The notes under the pieces were generated by a model that ran no database searches, was not told the DNA's origin, and saw only the letters and a program-made list of their open reading frames with translations. Shown piece by piece: positions 1-5,031 of a DNA stretch of 5,031 nucleotides. Within the stretch, counting starts at the first letter, position 1. Each line of letters starts with the position of its first letter. This DNA comes from Planctomycetaceae bacterium (GTDB taxonomy: Bacteria; Planctomycetota; Planctomycetia; Planctomycetales; Planctomycetaceae), in NCBI GenBank assembly GCA_020426065.1, contig JAGQQT010000340.1, positions 1 to 5,031 on the forward strand, written 5' to 3'. The translations under genes were made by a program, and so were the position numbers.

Positions 1-195
1 ATCAATAGAAGCGGCATCGCGGGCCAGCTTGAGGCTGTCTCCGGTGTAGTCGGCAATGTCCTGAATCTCGCCATCGACGTAGTAGTGAGCCAGGATTTTG
101 GCCTTTTTTTCCACTTTGAGACGATCAATCTCATCCATCAGATCCAGTGGATCTTCATAAACTCCGGTGCTGTTTTCGATGATGGGTAAGGCCAT
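1..195 (-). CDS. nadA: Quinolinate synthase NadA, N-terminal fragment (cut by window edge)
   Basis: NadA is the [4Fe-4S] enzyme that condenses iminoaspartate with dihydroxyacetone phosphate to make quinolinate in cytoplasmic de novo NAD synthesis. Only the first 65 codons are present; the gene continues past position 1. After a short acidic leader (residues 1-33), residues 34-61 read [17 protein letters not shown] followed by [11 protein letters not shown]. This is the family's first conserved block, with the HYY substrate-binding motif at 37-39 and the IQDIAD...GDSL signature. The cysteines that hold the cluster should lie further on and cannot be checked here. The ATG at 193-195 is chosen because AAGGGA lies about 6 bases upstream of it on the minus strand and the residues before the conserved block match a normal NadA N-terminus. 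The gene is transcribed divergently from the dehydrogenase at 399. The family assignment is firm; integrity of the rest of the gene is unknown. Confidence 0.9.
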   Translation of the reverse strand, partial: MALPIIENSTGVYEDPLDLMDEIDRLKVEKKAKILAHYYVDGEIQDIADYTGDSLKLARDAASID

Positions 196-229
196 GATTG
201 TCCCTTCAGTTCTGAAAATGTTGTGCGGG

Positions 230-258
230 ATTATACGACTTTCCGAACCAACGCTCCA
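230..258 (-). promoter_or_regulatory. Candidate sigma-70 promoter of nadA
   Basis: On the minus strand a perfect TATAAT (230-235) is preceded by 17 bases and then TGGAGC (253-258), which matches the -35 consensus at three of six positions. Transcription would start near 223, giving a leader of roughly 28 bases before the nadA ATG. The -10 is strong and well placed; the -35 is weak, so an activator or a different -35 choice is possible. Confidence 0.55.
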
Positions 259-278
259 CCGGGGAATAAAGTGGTGGA

Positions 279-310
279 CGGAAGTTTTCCGGATCCTGAC
301 CAGATCCTGA
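279..310. repeat. Small palindrome and 11-bp-spaced direct repeat between the divergent promoters
   Basis: CGGAA-GTT-TTCCG (279-291) is a 5-bp inverted repeat. It is followed directly by GATCCTGA at 292-299 and again at 303-310, one helical turn (11 bp) apart. A further TCCACC/GGTGGA pair (255-260 and 273-278) overlaps the nadA -35. These are seen in the sequence; use as regulator-binding sites is only a possibility. Confidence 0.3.
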
Positions 311-324
311 GCTCCGCCCCTTTG

Positions 325-352
325 TTGACACAATCTGCTCCTCGCTTACGAT
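325..352 (+). promoter_or_regulatory. Candidate sigma-70 promoter of the Ldh2-type dehydrogenase
   Basis: A perfect TTGACA (325-330) is followed after 16 bases by TACGAT (347-352), which matches TATAAT at the four most important positions. Predicted transcription starts near 359 and leaves a leader of about 40 bases before the ATG at 399. It points away from the nadA promoter, so the 203-bp gap would hold two back-to-back promoters. Confidence 0.55.
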
Positions 353-398
353 CCATGCCAGAGATCTGAAATCACCTTTTTTCGGCAAGGACTCCCCC

Positions 399-1445
399 AT
401 GCCCGTTTTTACTCACGAGCAACTGTTTCATCTCGGTCAAACGATTCTGCAGGCCGGCGGGGCCAGCGAATCGGAAGCTCAGGTTGTGGCCCAGGAACTG
501 GCCTCGGCCAACCTGGTCGGACACGACAGCCACGGGGTCATGCGGCTGGTGCAATATTGTGATTTTATTCGGGACGGACACATCAAGCCGGGTGTGGTTC
601 CGGAAATCATTCGGGAAGGAGCGGCATTTCTGGTTGTGGATGCCCACTTCTCCTTCGGTCAGGTCGCCTCCTCCTTCACAATGGAACGCCTGCAGACAAA
701 AGCCAGAGACTGCGGAACGGCAAATGCCTTTATCCGAAACTGCAATCATGTGGGTCGACTCGGTTCATACACTGAAGCGGCTGCCAAAGCCGGTTTTGCT
801 GCTTTGATGGCGGTGAATGCTCCCGGTCCGGGTCAGGTGGCTCCGTTTGGAGCGTTGGAACGAAGGATGGGAACCAATCCGATTTCAATGGCGGGCCCTG
901 GTGTTTCTGAGCCGATTGTGCTGGACATGACCACCAGTGCGACAGCGGAAGGAAAATTGCGGGTGGCGTTTCAATCGGGCAAATCGATCCCCGAGGGCTG
1001 GATTCTGGACGGACATGGCAATGCCAGCACAAATCCCGGTGATTACTATGCCGAGCCGAACGGCTGCATTCTTCCGCTCGGCGGTCCCCTGGCCCACAAA
1101 GGATTTGGACTTTCGGTCATGGTGGATCTGTTCTGCGGAATTCTTTCCGGGAGCGGAGTGGGTCGGACAGACCTGCCACGGGGTGCGAATGGCGTATGGA
1201 TGGAACTGATTGATATCGATCAGGTTGTGGGGCGTGAGGAGTATGATCGCTGGATCGCCACTTACGATCGACATATCAAAACGGCTGCCAGACGACCGGG
1301 AGTGGACTCGATTCTTCTGCCTGGCGAAATGGAGCAGTCGGTTTCGCGGGAACGCCAGCAGACGGGAATCAGTATACCCGATGAAACGTGGCGTCAGCTG
1401 AAAGAACTGGCCGGAAAACTGAACGCAAACATCGAACAACTTTGA
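399..1445 (+). CDS. Ldh2/YbiC-type NAD(P)-dependent 2-hydroxyacid dehydrogenase
   Basis: A 348-residue cytoplasmic oxidoreductase of the malate/L-lactate dehydrogenase family 2 (COG2055), which interconverts 2-hydroxy acids and 2-oxo acids with NAD(P)(H). Conserved blocks occur in family order: NLVGHDSHG (38-46), FGQVA (86-90), NCNHVGRLGSY (114-124), GTNP (158-161), LDMTTSATAEGK (175-186), AHKGFGL (232-238) and LLPGE (306-310). The histidines of HDSHG and NHVGR belong to the conserved active-site region. Length is normal for the family, and both ends look intact. From memory, the spacing and the motifs GHDSHG, AHKG and LLPGE resemble E. coli YbiC (HcxB, hydroxycarboxylate dehydrogenase) more than classic malate or sulfolactate enzymes; this is inference. 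The ATG at 399 has AAGGA at 387-391, 7 bases upstream, and the family N-terminus fits. There is no recognisable terminator behind it. The substrate cannot be read from sequence: malate, lactate, ureidoglycolate, sulfolactate and phenylpyruvate-type acids are all used by relatives. Confidence 0.88.
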   Translation: MPVFTHEQLFHLGQTILQAGGASESEAQVVAQELASANLVGHDSHGVMRLVQYCDFIRDGHIKPGVVPEIIREGAAFLVVDAHFSFGQVASSFTMERLQTKARDCGTANAFIRNCNHVGRLGSYTEAAAKAGFAALMAVNAPGPGQVAPFGALERRMGTNPISMAGPGVSEPIVLDMTTSATAEGKLRVAFQSGKSIPEGWILDGHGNASTNPGDYYAEPNGCILPLGGPLAHKGFGLSVMVDLFCGILSGSGVGRTDLPRGANGVWMELIDIDQVVGREEYDRWIATYDRHIKTAARRPGVDSILLPGEMEQSVSRERQQTGISIPDETWRQLKELAGKLNANIEQL

Positions 1446-1505
1446 TGGATCCCTGAATTGTGGGAAATCCTTGAGTTTCCGCGCTATTTCCCTTGGGACT
1501 CCCGG

Positions 1506-1535
1506 TTGACGCTTTCCGATCAGATGCTCTATCTT
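1506..1535 (+). promoter_or_regulatory. Candidate promoter of sat
   Basis: TTGACG (1506-1511) is followed after 18 bases by TATCTT (1530-1535). The -35 matches five of six consensus bases and the -10 matches four. Transcription would begin around 1542, giving a leader of about 65 bases before the sat ATG at 1607. Its presence suggests that sat can be transcribed independently of the upstream dehydrogenase. Confidence 0.42.
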
Positions 1536-1539
1536 CCGT

Positions 1540-1560
1540 CATCGACCATGGTGGTCGGTG
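1540..1560 (+). promoter_or_regulatory. Stem-loop at the start of the sat leader
   Basis: Bases 1540-1548 (CATCGACCA) pair with 1552-1560 (TGGTCGGTG) around a 3-base TGG loop. That is nine pairs including one G-U; the inner six (CGACCA/TGGTCG) are perfect. No T-run follows, so it is not a standard terminator. It sits immediately downstream of the candidate -10 and could be an RNA hairpin at the 5' end of the sat mRNA, or an operator-like palindrome in DNA. The structure is seen directly; any role is inference. Confidence 0.4.
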
Positions 1561-1606
1561 CACGGAATCTCTGATTTTTCGGTACAAGGTGAACAAATAT
1601 CAAACC

Positions 1607-2866
<1,260 letters not shown>

Positions 2867-2878
2867 ACCAAAGGGAAT

Positions 2879-2910
2879 AAAAAAGGCCTGTCTCTGGACA
2901 GGCCTTTTTT
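2879..2910. terminator. Bidirectional intrinsic terminator between sat and the SHD1 gene
   Basis: Six A residues (2879-2884), then GGCCTGTC (2885-2892), a TCTG loop, GACAGGCC (2897-2904) and six T residues (2905-2910). The 8-bp GC-rich stem is perfect and extends to 14 pairs through the A/T tracts. Because it has A-runs and T-runs on opposite sides, it reads as a terminator on both strands. It lies 12 bases after the sat stop and 24 bases beyond the stop of the convergent minus-strand gene. Confidence 0.93.
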
Positions 2911-2934
2911 CATGCGCGGTATTGAGCTGGTCTC

Positions 2935-4866
2935 TCAGCGAATGACCAGTTCAGATTTCCCCAGGGTGTTACTGCCGTCTTCTCGTGGACGGGGGACATA
3001 GCTGGGGATTTCGCTTTTGCCAAAGAAGTCGTAGTTGGGTTTCTCATACCCTTTGACATGCTCGGCAACAGTTTCTCCCTGCTTCATGTGCAGCATCATG
3101 GGAGCGTAGTTACCGGTGCTGCTTTTCCAGATTTCTTTGCCATCCAGCATGTAACGGGCAGTGCTGATATAGGGCGTGAAGTTCACCTGCTCTTCACCGC
3201 CACCAAACATGCGATAGTTGATGGTGCGGGATTCACCACGGGTCACGGAGAGCTCAACGGTTACCGCAGCGTTATCGGTAATTTTATAACCCGCATTCCG
3301 CAAGGCATCTTCCAGCGCTTTCTGGCATTCTCCGGCTTTACTGGAATCGTCGAAGCCATTGCTGGTCACCTTCATTTCCGTACCCGGTTGGATGGCAAAA
3401 TAGGTCCCATCCGAAATGGCAGCGTTGAGAGCCTGATCCGTTTGCGGGTGGGGAAGTTTCACGTTCATCCAGCCAGGTTTCCGATTCCCCCAGTTCGAAA
3501 CGTAGAACCAGCAATTCCCCTGTCCGCCAATTGCGAAATCGGAGTTCGAAAATTCCCAGAGCTGGATGCGTTTGTCGACATCAACCAGGTTACTCCCACC
3601 CACTACCAGCAGATTGTCATCAACCCAGGCCATTGGTTTGAAAGCTGTCATGACAGACAGTTTCATATCTCGATAAAGTTCTCCGGTGGCCAGGTCCCAG
3701 ACATACAGCTGATTCCCCTGCAGAGCGGCCAGCCGGGTCCCGGCAGCATTGATTGCCAGACTTGTGCCATGCAGATTGGGAGTCGAAATGCTGGCAACAG
3801 TTTGGAGTGTTTCCGTATTGAGGAAACAGATTTCTCCGTCGTTATAAAAGATCAAGTGTTTTCCACCGGGACTGACCACCGGGTGGCTATGATTCTTCAG
3901 CTTGACCTGTGAGATGGGTGCCACGTCCGGGTAGGACCAGACCACAAGCTCATCATTCTGGCTCAGAGTGATGATTCTGTCTGTTCCCAGAAAAGCAGCC
4001 CATTCCACATTGCGGCGGTTATTGTCGCCGTGGAGATAAGGCTTCCAGCTGACAACTGGTTCCAGTCCTTTTTGTCCCAGGGCCAGAACCTGTACTTCCA
4101 GATCTCCATTCGAACCGCGGTTAGTTGATTTGAGCAAAATCTGTTTACCACCAGCGGACAGATCCACCGGTTCCCAGTATCCATCAATCGAACCATGGCC
4201 GGCAAACCGATCCTTTTCCATTTCTGTCAGCATGATGGTGGTTTTATCCGGATCACGACCAAAACCTGTCAGTGTCCGGGAGAGGACGAAGTGGGTTCTG
4301 GCGGAATTCGCCACGGCTCTGCCAAAACGCTCATGGATCGAGCTTTTGTTCGGGAACGGAATGGGCTTGGTATGGTCGGCGAAAGGCATCTCTACAGTGT
4401 CTGGCTCATAGGACCAGGACTCTGCAGAAACGGGAACGAGTTCAACCATGGCGGCATTGGTAAAGTTTTCATCAACAACTTTGCCAGCGGTCGGTACGGA
4501 TTCCTCTGGAAGTGAGGTTGTCGATCCCGATGAGGAACTCGAAGAACCCGACTTCGGCATGAACGGGCTATCAGACTTTGTTTTTGACTTGAAGGGATTG
4601 TCGTCCTCGGCCATCCGTTTTTTGATCGAGCGAATGGCTATCTGATCCCCCAGGCTCAGCTTGTCCACCTCGATTTCAACTTCGCTGTTATCTTCCAGCT
4701 TGAGGGTCACTTTCCCATCCGTCTCGGCAACAAAGCGAGCCTTGATTTCATACGAACCGGAACGGTCTTTCCAGGTTCGCAGTTCTTCTTCGGCAGATGC
4801 CTGGAAGGAGCACTGCAGGCACAGACTCCATACGAACAGCACAGACAGTACTCGACATGCTGACAC
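2935..4866 (-). CDS. Exported SHD1-domain protein with WD40-like propeller and unassigned C-terminal domain
   Basis: A 643-residue protein of unknown function, typical of Planctomycetes. Residues 1-25 form a Sec signal peptide: R5, a hydrophobic core at 6-17 and an ASA cleavage site at 23-25. No convincing lipobox is seen, so it is probably soluble in the periplasm or exported. Residues 28-85 form an SHD1 domain, beginning LRTWKDRSGSYEIKA and including GKVTLKLEDN. A Ser-rich linker follows, with six serines at 108-113. Residues about 180-450 look like a degenerate WD40/beta-propeller, with blade-end motifs LVVW (307-310), YVWDLATGE (388-396) and IQLWEF (434-439), and SPGGKHLIF (332-340). Residues about 485-600 contain a helix (about 508-525) and beta strands ending in LDGKEIWKSS (574-583), resembling small alpha/beta domains of envelope proteins; I cannot name the family. 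The start is GTG at 4864-4866, supported by AAGGGGA a few bases upstream and by the signal peptide that follows; the first internal Met is at 85. The gene stands alone and converges on sat. Extracellular scaffolding or sensing is plausible but unproven. Confidence 0.87.
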   Translation of the reverse strand: MSACRVLSVLFVWSLCLQCSFQASAEEELRTWKDRSGSYEIKARFVAETDGKVTLKLEDNSEVEIEVDKLSLGDQIAIRSIKKRMAEDDNPFKSKTKSDSPFMPKSGSSSSSSGSTTSLPEESVPTAGKVVDENFTNAAMVELVPVSAESWSYEPDTVEMPFADHTKPIPFPNKSSIHERFGRAVANSARTHFVLSRTLTGFGRDPDKTTIMLTEMEKDRFAGHGSIDGYWEPVDLSAGGKQILLKSTNRGSNGDLEVQVLALGQKGLEPVVSWKPYLHGDNNRRNVEWAAFLGTDRIITLSQNDELVVWSYPDVAPISQVKLKNHSHPVVSPGGKHLIFYNDGEICFLNTETLQTVASISTPNLHGTSLAINAAGTRLAALQGNQLYVWDLATGELYRDMKLSVMTAFKPMAWVDDNLLVVGGSNLVDVDKRIQLWEFSNSDFAIGGQGNCWFYVSNWGNRKPGWMNVKLPHPQTDQALNAAISDGTYFAIQPGTEMKVTSNGFDDSSKAGECQKALEDALRNAGYKITDNAAVTVELSVTRGESRTINYRMFGGGEEQVNFTPYISTARYMLDGKEIWKSSTGNYAPMMLHMKQGETVAEHVKGYEKPNYDFFGKSEIPSYVPRPREDGSNTLGKSELVIR

Positions 4867-4870
4867 GTCG

Positions 4871-4879
4871 CTTCCCCTT
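4871..4879 (-). promoter_or_regulatory. Ribosome binding site deciding the GTG start of the SHD1 gene, inside a small inverted repeat
   Basis: On the minus strand AAGGGGAAG (4871-4879) lies 4 bases before the GTG at 4866, which favours this start. CCTTA and TAAGG (4876-4880 and 4884-4888, separated by TCT) form a 5-bp inverted repeat that includes the upstream part of the Shine-Dalgarno sequence. Confidence 0.6.
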
Positions 4880-4993
4880 ATCTTAAGGACAAACCACAGA
4901 TGAAGTGAGTTGGATACGGATCCAGTAATTCAGGAAAATCGGGTGAAATTTGCAGTCGGGAGCGTGAGAAGGGCTCGGATCGCTGCAACAGAC

Positions 4994-5022
4994 AAGCTAA
5001 TCGTCAGCCCGATTCCGGTCAA
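4994..5022 (-). promoter_or_regulatory. Weak promoter candidate upstream of the SHD1 gene
   Basis: On the minus strand TTGACC (5017-5022) is followed after 17 bases by TAGCTT (4994-4999). The -35 is good (five of six) but the -10 matches only three of six. It would give a long leader of about 120 bases. No better pair was found in 4867-5031, and the true promoter may lie beyond the window. Confidence 0.25.
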
Positions 5023-5031
5023 CTCATCAGT

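Noticed and set aside
206..400. 64-codon minus-strand open frame in the nadA upstream region
   Set aside because: It is out of frame with nadA, covers both promoter candidates, and has no clear ribosome binding site or similarity that I can see.
885..1439. 184-codon open frame on the minus strand
   Set aside because: It is antisense to the Ldh2-type dehydrogenase, which has a complete set of family motifs; treated as a shadow.
1462..1492. GGGAAAT...ATTTCCC inverted repeat behind the dehydrogenase as a terminator
   Set aside because: The arms are only 7 bp and AT-rich, the loop is 17 bases and no T-run follows; a weak regulatory palindrome or chance is more likely.
1493..1606. N-terminal extension of Sat from a TTG codon
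   Set aside because: The frame is open, but the 38 extra residues show no family similarity, would run through the candidate promoter and hairpin, and the normal Sat N-terminus [10 protein letters not shown] begins at 1607.
3058..3912. 284-codon open frame on the plus strand
   Set aside because: It is antisense to the SHD1/propeller gene. The translation looks like no known family, and the opposite strand has a signal peptide and recognisable domains.
2935..4866. Lipoprotein signal in the SHD1 protein (cysteines at residues 16 and 19)
   Set aside because: Neither cysteine is preceded by a proper lipobox, and a good type I cleavage site (ASA, 23-25) follows the hydrophobic core.

Overview
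The window looks like ordinary chromosomal DNA from a planctomycete, probably of the Planctomycetaceae/Gimesia type. The main reason is the gene at 2935-4866. It encodes an exported protein with an SHD1 (SLA1 homology 1) domain just after its signal peptide, an arrangement that is greatly expanded in Planctomycetes and rare in other bacteria. Moderate GC content and long single-gene transcription units with recognisable promoters fit this. The assignment rests on protein character only, because no rRNA or other marker is present.

Layout: (1) 1-195, minus strand: the N-terminal 65 codons of quinolinate synthase (nadA), cut by the window edge. (2) 196-398: a divergent intergenic region with one promoter candidate on each strand and some small repeats. 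(3) 399-1445, plus: a complete Ldh2/YbiC-type NAD(P)-dependent 2-hydroxyacid dehydrogenase. (4) 1446-1606: a spacer with a promoter candidate and a 9-bp stem-loop in the predicted leader of the next gene. (5) 1607-2866, plus: a complete stand-alone ATP sulfurylase (sat) whose second nucleotide-binding motif is a variant. (6) 2879-2910: a near-perfect bidirectional intrinsic terminator between convergent genes. (7) 2935-4866, minus: the SHD1 / WD40-like propeller / unassigned C-terminal domain protein, with a GTG start. (8) 4867-5031: the upstream region of that gene, with a weak promoter candidate and a small inverted repeat over the ribosome binding site.

The genes do not form an obvious pathway. 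NadA serves NAD synthesis, the dehydrogenase uses NAD(P), and Sat activates sulfate to APS (or runs in reverse). The only possible functional pairing is dehydrogenase plus sat on the same strand, but a 161-bp gap with its own promoter candidate argues against a tight operon. No mobile element, CRISPR array, tRNA, rRNA or defence-like cluster is visible. I see no convincing new multi-gene system. The least explained item is the C-terminal third of the SHD1 protein; the Sat motif variant and the sat leader hairpin are also worth checking.
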